From CAZRIE01 sp964600075 (lineage in GTDB: Bacteria > Bacteroidota > Bacteroidia > Flavobacteriales > Flavobacteriaceae): a DNA stretch of 64,000 nt. Both the position numbers and the translations under genes were made by a program. The notes below the pieces were generated by a model. The model was given only the letters and a program-made list of their open reading frames with translations. It was not told where the DNA came from and ran no database searches. The stretch covers positions 15,870 to 79,869 of the forward strand of contig CAZRIE010000008.1 of the NCBI GenBank assembly GCA_964600075.1, written 5' to 3'. Positions 51,278 to 61,899 of this stretch are shown here, in pieces; the first letter of the stretch is position 1, and the number at the start of each line of letters is the position of its first letter.

Positions 51278-52018
51278 CTAAACCTTCATCCGCTGGCGAA
51301 CCACTTCATATAAAAACACCGCACAGGCCACGGAAACATTCAAAGATCCAATTTCGCCAAGCAAAGGAATTTTAGCTAAATAATCTACAGTCTTTAGGGT
51401 AGAAGGGGAAATTCCTCGATCTTCGGAACCCATGACTATGGCACACGGGGTATTAAAAGAAACATCATAAACAGCCTTGTCGGTCTTCTCACTGGCCGCA
51501 ATGACCACTATTCCGCTTGCTTGTAAGTAAAACACGGCATCCTTAATGTGGTCTACCTTGGCAATGGGTACTTTAAATGCGGCTCCTGCAGAGGTTTTAA
51601 TTGTGTCGGCGGTGACCGGTGCTGCCCCCTTTTTTTGTATGATGATGCCATCGACCCCGGTACATTCGGCCGTTCTGATAATGGCTCCGAAATTTCGAAC
51701 ATCCGAAAGTTGGTCCAATAACAGAAACAAGGGTACTTTCCCGCTCTCCGATACTTTTTCCACCAACGCTTCCAACTCATAAAATTTAATAGGCGAAATA
51801 GTGGCTACAACCCCTTGGTGGTTGTTCTTCGTCAACCGATGTAGTTTCTCGACAGGTACATACGACATATTTATGCCATTCCTTCGCACCAATCCTTCAA
51901 GTTCACGTGATAGATCACCTTTCAGTCCCTTTTGGAGAAAGATTTTATCAATCGGTTCGTTGGCATTTATGGCCTCAATAACCGCTCGAATACCATAAAC
52001 TTGGGTGGTTTTTTCCAT
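51278..52018 (-). CDS. rlmB: TrmH-type SPOUT rRNA methyltransferase (RlmB-like)
   Basis: A 246-residue SpoU-class 2'-O-ribose methyltransferase. The N-terminal substrate-binding domain (TTQVYGIRAVIEAI) and the three SPOUT motifs (VRNFGAIIRTAECTGVDGIII, PCAIVMGSEDRGIS, IPLLGEIGSLNVSVACAVFLYEV) are complete. The RlmB name, targeting G2251 of 23S rRNA, is by analogy. Preceded by a -7 box 5 nt from the ATG, so leaderless. Confidence 0.92.
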   Translation of the reverse strand: MEKTTQVYGIRAVIEAINANEPIDKIFLQKGLKGDLSRELEGLVRRNGINMSYVPVEKLHRLTKNNHQGVVATISPIKFYELEALVEKVSESGKVPLFLLLDQLSDVRNFGAIIRTAECTGVDGIIIQKKGAAPVTADTIKTSAGAAFKVPIAKVDHIKDAVFYLQASGIVVIAASEKTDKAVYDVSFNTPCAIVMGSEDRGISPSTLKTVDYLAKIPLLGEIGSLNVSVACAVFLYEVVRQRMKV

Positions 52019-52023
52019 AGGTT

Positions 52024-52031
52024 CAAAAGTA
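52024..52031 (-). promoter_or_regulatory. -7 box immediately upstream of rlmB (leaderless mRNA predicted)
   Basis: Minus-strand TACTTTTG matches TAnnTTTG and ends 5 nt before the ATG at 52018. Confidence 0.45.
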
Positions 52032-52166
52032 TGGAAAAATTAACTCCTATGTACTGTTTATGTACTGTCGAAATTGATGGGGATGAAGTCTATGGTAAAA
52101 GAGAATATTGGTGAAAAGTGAGTAACACTAATTTAGTATGGCTGCGCTACTACTATAGCCATAGCC

Positions 52167-53210
52167 TTATTCATAAATAACAAAATCTTCGAAAAAATCT
52201 TGCCAAGCCACCCAAGCAGCGGTATAGGCTTTCGGGGAATCTAACTGAAAATTTTTGTCGGGGCCATCGATAATCAAGCCTAATGCATTATAGATATTTC
52301 CTTTGTTGTCTTTGAAATTGAACGAATTGGTAGTGTCTTGTGAATATTCCGTAGCGTTGTCAACAAAATATGCAGAAACGAAATTAAGTTCTTTATTCCC
52401 TACGACCAATACCTTTTTTCCAGTAATCAATGTTGATAGTAGAGTCAACCCCTCATTTTCGAAAAGGTCGTAATTAAAAACGTGAACAACGATATTATTG
52501 ATTCCCGATAAAATACCATATCTATAAAAATCACGATTGGTCGGCTCGGTCTCTACATTTATACCAGATTGGGCATCTTCGACAATTTCGTTATATATTT
52601 TAGCATCCGGGAATTGTGTTTTGACCGTTTTCCAGTCCGTTTCTACCACATTGTATGTACCATGCGATTTAAAGTCATGTTTTCCGCTTACACCTCTCAT
52701 TAACATTTGTGACCAGATCGAACCGCTCTCGACATCTGTAGGCATAATATTGTCGTGGAACAAATACCCCGATGCCTTTATGGTCATCGTTTCACCGTCT
52801 ATTTCTCGATCCCAACAAACCGTACTTCCGGTCAATGGACAATGGGTCAGGGCATATTTTTTATCCTCAAATTCGTTATTGATAACCTCATAGAGGCCTA
52901 TAAAGGCATTGGGGTAGGCTCTGAGTTCGTCAGGGCCCAAACTAATCAATGCAGTTAGATGATTGTCAGGATAACCTACGTCATCAACACTGGCAAAAGA
53001 ACTATTGGTAACTAAAGGAAATGGAGAATATGGCCCTAAGACATCTGCTTCAGGAATGGAAAAAGAAATTTTTTCTAATGGATTTTCATCAGGCAGAGCT
53101 GTATTGATTTCAGGTGTATCCAGTGGTGCATCTGAACTACTACAACTAAAATGTAATACCGAAATGGACAATAAAAGTAAGTAACGATATATTCTATTTT
53201 CCTGTTTCAA
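52167..53210 (-). CDS. DUF3179 domain-containing lipoprotein
   Basis: A 347-residue exported lipoprotein starting at TTG (53210); no ATG lies in frame upstream and no Met until far inside. The lipobox is LHFSC (Cys23). DUF3179 features are IPEADVLGPYSPFP, DELRAYPNAFIGLYEVINNEF and the conserved ALTHCPLTGSTVCWDREI. Function unknown. It follows the SusC/SusD operon after a terminator but is on the same strand. Confidence 0.82.
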   Translation of the reverse strand: MKQENRIYRYLLLLSISVLHFSCSSSDAPLDTPEINTALPDENPLEKISFSIPEADVLGPYSPFPLVTNSSFASVDDVGYPDNHLTALISLGPDELRAYPNAFIGLYEVINNEFEDKKYALTHCPLTGSTVCWDREIDGETMTIKASGYLFHDNIMPTDVESGSIWSQMLMRGVSGKHDFKSHGTYNVVETDWKTVKTQFPDAKIYNEIVEDAQSGINVETEPTNRDFYRYGILSGINNIVVHVFNYDLFENEGLTLLSTLITGKKVLVVGNKELNFVSAYFVDNATEYSQDTTNSFNFKDNKGNIYNALGLIIDGPDKNFQLDSPKAYTAAWVAWQDFFEDFVIYE

Positions 53211-53266
53211 AACTATTTTAAGGATTAGTCCTGTTTTAAAGTGTATCCTTACTTTTCGGCCAAAAA

Positions 53267-53292
53267 AAAGCCCGCTAAAAATAGCGGGCTTT
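53267..53292 (-). terminator. Rho-independent terminator of the SusC/SusD operon
   Basis: A perfect 11-bp inverted repeat, AAAGCCCGCTA and TAGCGGGCTTT, around an AAAA loop; the minus-strand read ends in T8. It lies between the SusD stop (53317) and the DUF3179 start (53210). Confidence 0.9.
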
Positions 53293-53316
53293 CATAATAA
53301 TTCTTGACTTCAAACC

Positions 53317-54726
53317 TTAGTTGGCATCCCAAAAAACTCTAGATGACTTTTCATCGCCACCCATAGCGCTTGCAGCTGCTTCCCAACTTGCACCATTTCT
53401 CGATGGCTCATCAACAGGGTAGGTATATCTTCTTGGGACGAGCTCATTTGAAATTGGAGGGATCGTCATAGCCGGGAAACCATATAATCGATAGGTAGTC
53501 CAAGCTTCAAATCCTCTATTAAATAAATGAATCCATTTTTGAACAGCGAGGCTTTCTTGCCAAGTAGCACCCGCAGTAGTATAGGCCACTTCTGGCTTGG
53601 CCAAATAGGCCGCAGCACCTTCAGCGCCCCAAAACTCAAAAGAGGCGGTTACGGCATCGTTATAATGCCTTTCGGCATCTCCAACAGCACCAGCCAAACC
53701 AAGTTCGGCTGCTTCGGCCATCAAAAATGAAACCTCAGGATAGTCCATTAACATACCAGGTGTGTCAGCGGTATGGAAAATCTCACCAAGGTGAGTATGG
53801 TCACCATAAGGTGCATTTTGACCGTAGGCGCCACCAACATAGACTCCTTCTCCTAGATTATCATCGTAATAAACTAATCTTCTAGGGTCTTCCAAAGCAT
53901 TTAAAATATCTACATGTGTATCAGCCGGAATAAAATCCTGTCTTCCACTTTCTACTAAAGATTGGTAAACGGGATTGTTATTTGGTGCTGCCGCTAAATA
54001 GGCAAAGGATGCATTGTCTTCGTTAGAGGCAAAAACTCCGCCTGCAATGGCCTCTGCAGCCATTGTGGCCGATTTAGTGCGCACTGCCATTCTTAGCTTT
54101 ATTGAATTGGCAAACTTTTTCCATTTAGCCATATCCCCGCCATAGACCAAATCAGAAGTACCAAAAGACCCTTCACCAGTATTTATTTTTGCAATAGCAT
54201 CGTTTAATTGCGCGATGATAGTAGCGTAAATGGTTTGGTCGTCATCGTAGGCCGGCAATACGTTGTCTATATCCAACGCTTCCGTAAAGGGAACATCACC
54301 AAAAGTATCAATTAACACCTGATAGGCAAGCACTTCCAGTATCGCGATAGTAGCGTATTGATTATTTCTAGTCGCTACTGAAGTACCATCATCCGTTACT
54401 TCCAATACTGCCCTGGCCTCTTTAAAGTCCCGAAGTACATCCCTATAGGTAACGTCGAAATGCCAACCCGGTTGATCACGGGTTATCAAATCATAATTGG
54501 TTTCATCGGTATACGTGGTCTCCGTCCAATTTTGGGCAAAAAGCCTAAAAATGTTACGGTTTACACTCGTCTCGGTCATTAAATCGGCAAAGTTCCTGGT
54601 CGCATTCGCAACCAATGTTTCGGCTGGTACCGAAGTAGCCGATTTCGTGTCAACATTTAAATCTCCAAAATCGGAACAGGAGAAGAAAAATGCAATCGTT
54701 GTGAGAATTACAAAAGTTTTTTTCAT
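53317..54726 (-). CDS. SusD/RagB family nutrient-binding lipoprotein
   Basis: A 469-residue outer-membrane lipoprotein with lipobox FFFSC. It matches SusD-like layout: a TPR-rich N-terminal half (VDTKSATSVPAETLVANATRNFAD), the AILEVLAYQVLIDTFGDVPFTEAL motif, and a C-terminal ligand-binding part. SusD proteins cap SusC barrels and bind glycans or peptides. Ten bp downstream of the SusC-like gene. No enzyme gene sits nearby to identify the nutrient. Confidence 0.9.
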   Translation of the reverse strand: MKKTFVILTTIAFFFSCSDFGDLNVDTKSATSVPAETLVANATRNFADLMTETSVNRNIFRLFAQNWTETTYTDETNYDLITRDQPGWHFDVTYRDVLRDFKEARAVLEVTDDGTSVATRNNQYATIAILEVLAYQVLIDTFGDVPFTEALDIDNVLPAYDDDQTIYATIIAQLNDAIAKINTGEGSFGTSDLVYGGDMAKWKKFANSIKLRMAVRTKSATMAAEAIAGGVFASNEDNASFAYLAAAPNNNPVYQSLVESGRQDFIPADTHVDILNALEDPRRLVYYDDNLGEGVYVGGAYGQNAPYGDHTHLGEIFHTADTPGMLMDYPEVSFLMAEAAELGLAGAVGDAERHYNDAVTASFEFWGAEGAAAYLAKPEVAYTTAGATWQESLAVQKWIHLFNRGFEAWTTYRLYGFPAMTIPPISNELVPRRYTYPVDEPSRNGASWEAAASAMGGDEKSSRVFWDAN

Positions 54727-54736
54727 AGTTTTTTAT

Positions 54737-57700
54737 TTAAAAGTCAAATCTTACATTAAATCCATATTCTTTGGCCGTAGGATAAGGGCTTGATTGGTAC
54801 CCTTGTGAATTACCGGAGCTAAGTCCTGCCTCAGGGTCACTATAAGGAATATTCTTATCGATAATCCAAAGGTTTCTACCTACCAAAGAGAAGGTCAAAT
54901 TGTTGATCGGTATATTTTTTAACAATTCACTTGGCAGTTTATAAGAGAAAGTAATCTCCCTCAATTTTACATAACTGGCATCATAAACATGAAATGCGTT
55001 TGGAGCTCTACTCCACCTCCATGGCGTATCAAAGCTACTGAAATCTGCCCTAGTCGTATTTGGCGTACCATCTGGATTGACACCGGCCAACAATATACCG
55101 CCGCCATCTGCTATTGCATCACGTTTCGGATTTCCCAATTCATTTACACCAGCAGTAACATCGTAAACACCAGTACCAAAACCGTACCACGTATCCAAAG
55201 AAAACACATCACCTCCATTTTGTATATCGATCAAGAAAGTGAACGATAAGTTTTTGTAACGTAATATGTTGTTTATACCAGCTCTCCAATCAGGATTAAA
55301 ATCACCAATGGGTTGTGGGGTATTGTCAACTACGAAACGGCCCGTGTCTGCGTCTATTACGGGTTCACCATTCAGAAAAGTATAATTAGTTCCCCAAATA
55401 CTACCGTAAGGCTCACCTTTAGTGGCATTTACAGTTACGCCCCCTTGTGATGAGCTAAGTTGTACGTTGTCAACTCCATCAAATAAATCGATGACCTTAC
55501 TTTGGTTTTTTGCCCATGTTGTATTGATAGACCATTCAAAGTTTTCAGTTCTTATAGGTGTAAGATTTAAAGCAACTTCAATACCTTTATTTTCTATATC
55601 ACCCGAATTTACCACTTTTTCGCTAAATCCGGTAGCTCTACTAACAGGAACCGGGAAAATTTGATCTACCGAATTCGTTTTGTATAAAGATACATCGAAA
55701 TAGATTCTCTTGTCTAAGAAGCTCATTTCTAAACCTACCTCAAAAGATCTGGTCAACTCGTTCACGAGATTTCTATTGTTGGCCTGACGATCTACCGAAA
55801 ACAAAGGAACAGAATAGTTGGTAGGACTAAAATAAGCGTCGAACACCCGTAACGGAGTGGTACTGTTACCAACTTCTGCATAATTGGCGCGAAATTTACC
55901 AAGGTTTAGCCAGTCAGCCTCATCAATCAACTTGGAGAACACGAACGAGGTCGAGACTGCAGGATAAAAGAAACCATTGTTTTCATTCGGAAGCGTAGAC
56001 GATATATCGTAGCGTCCCGATAAATCCAAATATAGGAAGCGATCATAACTAAAAGATGCATTTGCAAAAAAGCCATATTGCTTTAGTTCACCCAAATACT
56101 CTAAAGGTGGAGGCAAAAGGTTTTGTGAATTGCTCAAAGAATATAATCTAGGCACTACCAAGCCACCACTGGTAGCTGCTCTTATCCATTCGATACGCTG
56201 TGAACGGGCCGTAGCACCGACAACACCAGCTAAAGAAAGTTTTTCCGATAGTTCAAATTTATAGTTGAACAAAAGATCGTAGTTCAATTCACTTTGAGAC
56301 CGATTATATCTTTCATACCTACTAGGATAGTTTTCACCAGCTGGAGTACTTGCCGGGGTACTACCTACTGCATGTCTTTCTTCCTGTAGTTCGGAATAAG
56401 TGTCCAACGACACTCGGCCGGTAATATCGAGCCAGTCGGAGACGTCGTAGGTCAAAGCAGTATTACCGAACAATCGGCTTCTTGTATCGGTTTGAAAGTT
56501 CTCATTTAAAACCCAATATGGATTGTCGAAGAAGATTGGCGCTTGCCCCTCAGGAGTTAATGGGTCTCCTGCGTAGTTCCAAGTAATATTTCTTCTCGTT
56601 GCAAAATAAGCATCTTTCTGATCCTCATAATCTACGTTACGTTGGTTCCATTGCCTAAAACTTTGCATCAGGTTATTACCACTGTAACCGGTGCCATAGC
56701 GCCCTTTACCATCCGTTTTGGTAAAAGTGGCCTTAACACTGGCCTTTAGTCGCTCTGTTAATTCTTGCGAACCGTTAAAGTCGATCGTATTTCTTTTGAT
56801 CTGACTGTTAGGAACAATACCTGTTTGGTCTAAACTGGTGTAGCCCAAGCGAAACGCTCCGGTTTCGCTACCTGCTGAAAGGGATATGCTACTGGTAGTC
56901 GTAACACCAGTTTGGAATACGGATTCGGGTCCATTTTTACCGGCAACATAAGGTGTAGCCTGTAAATAAACTGGAGATTCAGGATAAAATGCATCCCATT
57001 GATATACCAAAAGATTTGGATCAAAAGCGGCACCAAAAGATGCATCTTCGGTAAAAGGCGTGGTCAAATCATCTATACCGTCGCCGTCAATGTCCTGTTC
57101 GAAGAAATAACCACCCGGACCACTATAAAAGGCACCATAGCCAGCACCATATTCGTTTTGGTACGTGGGAAAAGTGTCTTTGTCATAACTCGCCAACTGA
57201 ACACCTGAATTGATAGTAATCCCCAATCCTTGATTTTTCTTTCCTGTTTTGGTTGTGATAATGATTACACCGTTGGCTGCCCTAGCACCATAAAGGTTTG
57301 ATGCAGCAGCACCTTTCAAGACGTTAACGGACTCAATATCCTCTGGATTGATGTCCATCGCGGCATTACCATAATCATACCCCCCCCGACCTTCGGTTTG
57401 ACCTTGGGTCCTGCCCCGATCGGTATTGGTGTTTGCGTTACTGATCGGTGTGCCATCGACAACGAATAAGGGCTGGTTATTACCGGTCATAGACGTATAC
57501 CCCCTAAGGATAACGTTAGACGACCCTCCTAGATTGTTGCTTCTTCTTATAGTTAAACCAGCAACTTTACCGGAAAGGGCGTTCACGAAGTTTGTTTCCT
57601 TCGCCGTATTAACTTGGTCTCCTTGAACTTCGGTGGTGGCGTAACCCAATGATTGCTTTTCCCTCGATATACCCAAGGCAGTAACAACAACCTCGTCTAA

Positions 57701-58003
57701 AGCCTCTGCATCTTCAGACAGTTGAAGGTTAATGGTATTCGAGGCTCCTACAGCTCTGGTTTCACTTTTGAAACCAATATAGGAGAATTCCAATGTTTGG
57801 CCTTCACCAGCCTCGATGGTAAAGTTTCCATCAAAATCAGTTTGGGTTCCATTAGTGGTTCCCTGCACGACAATGTTAACCCCAGGTAATGGTAGTGCAT
57901 CCGCATCGGATACCGTACCGGTAATGGTTTTGTCTTGTGCAAACGAAATCTGCACGATTAACGCTAATAGTAACGTTAAAAATCCTTTTTGTTTTGCTCT
58001 CAT
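54737..58003 (-). CDS. SusC/RagA family TonB-dependent outer-membrane receptor
   Basis: A 1088-residue barrel with a signal peptide (MRAKQKGFLTLLLALIVQISFAQ), an N-terminal carboxypeptidase-like domain (TITGTVSDADALPLPGVNIVVQG), a TonB box (LDEVVVTALGI), the plug (NFVNALSGKVAGLTIRRS, MDINPEDIESVNVLKGAAASNLYGARAANGVI) and a long barrel ending in YGFNVRFDF. Forms a nutrient importer with the SusD-like partner. Substrate unknown, as no polysaccharide-degrading genes are in the window. Confidence 0.95.
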   Translation of the reverse strand: MRAKQKGFLTLLLALIVQISFAQDKTITGTVSDADALPLPGVNIVVQGTTNGTQTDFDGNFTIEAGEGQTLEFSYIGFKSETRAVGASNTINLQLSEDAEALDEVVVTALGISREKQSLGYATTEVQGDQVNTAKETNFVNALSGKVAGLTIRRSNNLGGSSNVILRGYTSMTGNNQPLFVVDGTPISNANTNTDRGRTQGQTEGRGGYDYGNAAMDINPEDIESVNVLKGAAASNLYGARAANGVIIITTKTGKKNQGLGITINSGVQLASYDKDTFPTYQNEYGAGYGAFYSGPGGYFFEQDIDGDGIDDLTTPFTEDASFGAAFDPNLLVYQWDAFYPESPVYLQATPYVAGKNGPESVFQTGVTTTSSISLSAGSETGAFRLGYTSLDQTGIVPNSQIKRNTIDFNGSQELTERLKASVKATFTKTDGKGRYGTGYSGNNLMQSFRQWNQRNVDYEDQKDAYFATRRNITWNYAGDPLTPEGQAPIFFDNPYWVLNENFQTDTRSRLFGNTALTYDVSDWLDITGRVSLDTYSELQEERHAVGSTPASTPAGENYPSRYERYNRSQSELNYDLLFNYKFELSEKLSLAGVVGATARSQRIEWIRAATSGGLVVPRLYSLSNSQNLLPPPLEYLGELKQYGFFANASFSYDRFLYLDLSGRYDISSTLPNENNGFFYPAVSTSFVFSKLIDEADWLNLGKFRANYAEVGNSTTPLRVFDAYFSPTNYSVPLFSVDRQANNRNLVNELTRSFEVGLEMSFLDKRIYFDVSLYKTNSVDQIFPVPVSRATGFSEKVVNSGDIENKGIEVALNLTPIRTENFEWSINTTWAKNQSKVIDLFDGVDNVQLSSSQGGVTVNATKGEPYGSIWGTNYTFLNGEPVIDADTGRFVVDNTPQPIGDFNPDWRAGINNILRYKNLSFTFLIDIQNGGDVFSLDTWYGFGTGVYDVTAGVNELGNPKRDAIADGGGILLAGVNPDGTPNTTRADFSSFDTPWRWSRAPNAFHVYDASYVKLREITFSYKLPSELLKNIPINNLTFSLVGRNLWIIDKNIPYSDPEAGLSSGNSQGYQSSPYPTAKEYGFNVRFDF

Positions 58004-58748
58004 TTTATAATTATTTGAATTAGCTCAGCGCAAAAGTCTTAAATTCACGTTAATAATCCAATTTTTTTTAACTTTAAATTATGCATGCATAGTTTTCAGG
58101 CTGTTAGAAAACTATTAATATGGTTTGTTTTTTGTTAATTTTAAACAGAAACGGGTCAACTTGTTAAGAAAATGTAGCCTTGTAGCCGATAATTGTAAAA
58201 ATGAAAGGTTTATTATGTTAAAAAAGTTTGAATTCGACAAATTTGATCTTTGGTGCTTACTATTTCGCTTTATGCCTCTTTTTCGTTCAATTTTCATATT
58301 TCAATTGGCTTTTGTACAAGCTATTGCGTCTTCCCGATGAGGAAATCGTAGGACCTTTGGCTAATCTCTAGCCTATAATTCTAAAAATTTATTCTTGTAA
58401 AGAATATTACTTATCGAAAGCTCCTTTGGTAAATAGGCTTTTCTACTTCTTGTAATTATATTATTTTGATGGACGATATATCATGATTTCTTAGGTGCTT
58501 AATTGTAACGCTGTCAACTTTTATTTAAATAGGAATCTGATTTTAGAGAGCGTAAAATTAGTTTGGTTCTTCCGAGAAGGTTTTCTGCTATGACAGCAAC
58601 TTTTTTGTATTCCTCATATATCATATGATATAGTACTATTCAAATGGTTTTTGGTTAAAATTAGGGTGTGCTACTAGCATCGAAATGGATATTTTTCAGG
58701 GATGAATTTTTAGCGGGGCAAAAATCTTTGAAAATTAATACATATCAA
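58004..58748. other. Gene-free AT-rich spacer upstream of the str operon
   Basis: About 750 bp between the SusC gene start and the rpsL promoter. Only short, composition-driven ORFs are present (up to 71 codons) with no signal or motif. A small inverted repeat GGCTA/TAGCC at 58359-58373 is the only structure noted. I see no tRNA or known small RNA. Confidence 0.5.
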
Positions 58749-58779
58749 TTTGAATTTTTGAGAAATAGTATTACATTTG
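58749..58779 (+). promoter_or_regulatory. Strong Bacteroidota-type promoter of the str operon
   Basis: TTTG (58749-58752), 19 nt spacer, TACATTTG (58772-58779): the full -33/-7 consensus. The rpsL ATG at 58822 lies 42 nt downstream. Confidence 0.78.
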
Positions 58780-58821
58780 CCGACCCTTAAACAAAGGGAT
58801 TTTATACATATATAATATAGT

Positions 58822-59196
58822 ATGCCAACAATTTCACAATTAGTACGAAAAGGAAGGTCCACGATTACTAAGAAGAGTAAATCGGCGGCTTTGGATTCGT
58901 GCCCTCAACGAAGAGGGGTTTGTACGCGTGTTTATACGACTACGCCAAAGAAACCTAACTCTGCCATGCGTAAAGTGGCTAGGGTAAGGTTAACTAATGG
59001 TAAAGAAGTCAACGCTTACATTCCCGGAGAAGGGCACAACCTCCAAGAGCACTCGATAGTATTAGTAAGGGGCGGAAGGGTTAAAGATTTGCCAGGTGTT
59101 CGATATCATATCGTTAGAGGTGCTTTAGATACTGCAGGTGTCGCAGGAAGAACTCAACGTAGATCAAAATACGGTGCAAAACGGCCCAAGAAGTAA
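58822..59196 (+). CDS. rpsL: 30S ribosomal protein S12
   Basis: 124 residues with the full S12 signature ([37 protein letters not shown]). Lys43 and Lys88, the positions equivalent to E. coli K42 and K87, are wild type, so the sequence shows none of the usual streptomycin-resistance changes. First gene of the str operon. Confidence 0.98.
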   Translation: MPTISQLVRKGRSTITKKSKSAALDSCPQRRGVCTRVYTTTPKKPNSAMRKVARVRLTNGKEVNAYIPGEGHNLQEHSIVLVRGGRVKDLPGVRYHIVRGALDTAGVAGRTQRRSKYGAKRPKK

Positions 59197-59280
59197 ATGA
59201 TTCAAAAGGGCAAAGGCCTACTCGTGTTATTTCTCTTTATGAGTAAACCCGAGACCTTAACCCGAAATTTTTTAAGATGA
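59197..59280 (+). CDS. Possible 27-residue ORF bridging rpsL and rpsG
   Basis: An ORF that starts directly after the rpsL stop (TAAATG) and ends with a TGA overlapping the rpsG ATG (ATGA). It spans the whole 80-bp gap in frame. It has no domain and may be a chance ORF, but its position fits translational coupling. Confidence 0.25.
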   Translation: MIQKGKGLLVLFLFMSKPETLTRNFLR

Positions 59281-59753
59281 GAAAAAAACAGGCAAAGAAA
59301 AGACCGCTTTTACCGGATCCACGGTTTAACGATCAATTGGTTACACGTTTTGTGAACATGATGATGTGGGATGGTAAGAAATCAGTAGCCTTTAGTGTAT
59401 TCTACGACGCTATGGATATTGTAGAAGAAAAAAAGACCGACGAAGAGAAAACTGCTTTGGAGCTTTGGAAGGATGCCCTTTCGAACGTTATGCCCCATGT
59501 TGAGGTAAGAAGTAGAAGAGTTGGTGGGGCAACATTTCAGATTCCTATGCAGATTCGCCCGGACCGAAAAATTTCGACCGCAATGAAATGGTTGATCAGT
59601 TATGCTAGAAAGCGAAACGAAAAGGGAATGGCTCAAAAAATGGCTGCAGAAGTGCTGGCCGCTTCGAAAGAAGAGGGTGCCGCTGTCAAGAAAAGAGTCG
59701 ATACCCACAAAATGGCCGAAGCGAATAAAGCATTTTCCCACTTTAGATTTTAA
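59277..59753 (+). CDS. rpsG: 30S ribosomal protein S7
   Basis: 158 residues, standard S7: [17 protein letters not shown] at the start, [20 protein letters not shown] core, and the C-terminal [14 protein letters not shown]. Six bases before fusA. Confidence 0.98.
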   Translation: MRKKQAKKRPLLPDPRFNDQLVTRFVNMMMWDGKKSVAFSVFYDAMDIVEEKKTDEEKTALELWKDALSNVMPHVEVRSRRVGGATFQIPMQIRPDRKISTAMKWLISYARKRNEKGMAQKMAAEVLAASKEEGAAVKKRVDTHKMAEANKAFSHFRF

Positions 59754-59759
59754 TCAGAA

Positions 59760-61889
59760 ATGGCAAGAGATTTAAAATATACAAGAAATATTGGTATTGC
59801 AGCGCATATCGATGCCGGTAAGACTACCACAACGGAGCGTATTCTTTACTATACCGGTGTAAGCCATAAAATTGGAGAGGTGCACGATGGTGCCGCTACG
59901 ATGGACTGGATGGAGCAGGAGCAAGAACGCGGTATTACGATTACTTCGGCTGCTACGACCTGTTCTTGGGAGTTTCCAAAGGAAAATGGCGAGCCTACAG
60001 CCGAAGCGCAAGATTACCATTTTAATATTATTGATACTCCGGGCCATGTTGATTTTACCGTAGAGGTAAACCGGTCTTTGCGTGTGCTTGATGGTTTAGT
60101 ATTCCTTTTTAGTGCCGTTGATGGTGTTGAGCCACAATCGGAAACGAACTGGAGATTGGCTGACAACTATAAGGTGCCGAGAATAGGTTTTGTAAATAAG
60201 ATGGATCGCCAAGGTGCAAACTTCCTTGAAGTGGGCAAGCAGGTGCGAGAAATGTTGAAATCTAACGCTGTTCCGATTGTATTACCGATAGGTGACGAGG
60301 GTGATTTTAGGGGGATTGTAGATTTGGTTAAAAACCGAGCTGTAGTTTGGCACGAAGAGAATATGGGTGCTACTTTTGATGTAGTCGATATTCCCGAAGA
60401 TATGAAGGCTGAGGTAAAAGAATACCGGGCTGCGCTGATCGAAGCAGTTGCTGAATATGATGAAAATTTGATGGAAAAATTCTTCGAAGACGAAGATTCC
60501 ATTACTGAAGATGAAGTACACGCCGCATTACGTGCAGCGGTTATGGATATGAGTATCATACCTATGATATGTGGTTCTTCTTTTAAAAATAAAGGTGTTC
60601 AGTTTTTGTTGGACGCTGTTTGCAGATATTTGCCTTCCCCTATGGATAAAGAGGCCATCATTGGTATCAATCCGGATACGGAGGAAGAAGAGAAAAGACG
60701 GCCTGATTTGAAAGAGCCTTTCTCTGCATTGGCATTTAAGATAGCTACTGATCCATTTGTAGGTCGCTTGGCATTCTTTAGAGCGTATTCAGGAAAATTG
60801 AATGCGGGATCCTATGTTTTGAACAATCGTTCAGGAAATAAGGAACGTATCTCTAGAATTTACCAAATGCATTCCAATAAGCAGAACGCTGTTGATTCTA
60901 TCGGTGCCGGAGATATTGGAGCTGCTGTAGGATTTAAGGATATAAAGACAGGAGATACGCTTTCGGATGAGAAACACCCGATTGTTTTGGAAAGTATGAA
61001 TTTCCCTGATCCCGTTATCGGTATCGCGGTAGAACCTAAGACCAAAGCCGATGTTGATAGATTGGGTATGGCTTTAGGTAAATTGGCCGAGGAAGATCCA
61101 ACGTTTCAGGTGAAAACTGACGAGGCTTCCGGACAGACCATTATTTCTGGTATGGGCGAGTTGCACTTAGATATTATAGTAGACCGTTTGAGACGTGAGT
61201 TCAAGGTCGAAGTTAATCAAGGACAGCCTCAGGTTGAATATAAGGAAGCCCTTACAAGAGATGCTGACCATAGAGAGGTATACAAGAAACAATCTGGTGG
61301 ACGTGGTAAGTTTGCCGATATTGTCTTTACAATGGGACCTGCGGAACTCGAAGAGACTACAGGTTTGGAATTCGAAAACAAGATAAAAGGAGGTAATATT
61401 CCTCGTGAATTTATTCCATCCGTAGAAAAAGGATTTAAGGAAGCCATGAAAAATGGTCCCCTTGCCGGTTTCGAAATGGATAGTATGAAGGTCACTCTAA
61501 GGGATGGTTCTTTCCATGCGGTGGATTCCGATTCATTGTCATTCGAATTGGCTGCAAAAATGGGTTACAAAGCTGCTGCAAAGTCAGCACGTGCCGTATT
61601 AATGGAGCCTATAATGAAAATCGAGGCATTGACTCCTGAAATAAACATGGGTGATATTGTAGGCGATTTGAACCGAAGACGGGGAACGATTTCCAATATG
61701 AGCGATAGAGCTGGTGCCAAGGTGATAAAAGGTGAAGTGCCTTTATCGGAAATGTTCGGGTACGTAACATCGCTGAGAACATTGTCTTCAGGTAGGGCGA
61801 CCTCTACCATGGAATTCTCGCACTACGCAGAAACTCCTTCTCATATTGCAGAAGAAGTTATTAAGGCAGCAAAAGGTATAACCGCTTAA
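59760..61889 (+). CDS. fusA: Elongation factor G
   Basis: 709-residue translocase with G1 [13 protein letters not shown], the [11 protein letters not shown] switch, DTPGHVDF (G3) and NKMDRQGAN (G4). The C-terminal domains IV and V are complete ([33 protein letters not shown]). Third gene of the str operon. Confidence 0.98.
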   Translation: MARDLKYTRNIGIAAHIDAGKTTTTERILYYTGVSHKIGEVHDGAATMDWMEQEQERGITITSAATTCSWEFPKENGEPTAEAQDYHFNIIDTPGHVDFTVEVNRSLRVLDGLVFLFSAVDGVEPQSETNWRLADNYKVPRIGFVNKMDRQGANFLEVGKQVREMLKSNAVPIVLPIGDEGDFRGIVDLVKNRAVVWHEENMGATFDVVDIPEDMKAEVKEYRAALIEAVAEYDENLMEKFFEDEDSITEDEVHAALRAAVMDMSIIPMICGSSFKNKGVQFLLDAVCRYLPSPMDKEAIIGINPDTEEEEKRRPDLKEPFSALAFKIATDPFVGRLAFFRAYSGKLNAGSYVLNNRSGNKERISRIYQMHSNKQNAVDSIGAGDIGAAVGFKDIKTGDTLSDEKHPIVLESMNFPDPVIGIAVEPKTKADVDRLGMALGKLAEEDPTFQVKTDEASGQTIISGMGELHLDIIVDRLRREFKVEVNQGQPQVEYKEALTRDADHREVYKKQSGGRGKFADIVFTMGPAELEETTGLEFENKIKGGNIPREFIPSVEKGFKEAMKNGPLAGFEMDSMKVTLRDGSFHAVDSDSLSFELAAKMGYKAAAKSARAVLMEPIMKIEALTPEINMGDIVGDLNRRRGTISNMSDRAGAKVIKGEVPLSEMFGYVTSLRTLSSGRATSTMEFSHYAETPSHIAEEVIKAAKGITA

Positions 61890-61899
61890 TTTTAAAAAG

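Noticed and set aside
58125..58340. 71-codon ORF in the spacer before rpsL
   Set aside because: AT-rich, no signal or motif, no operon context; probably chance.
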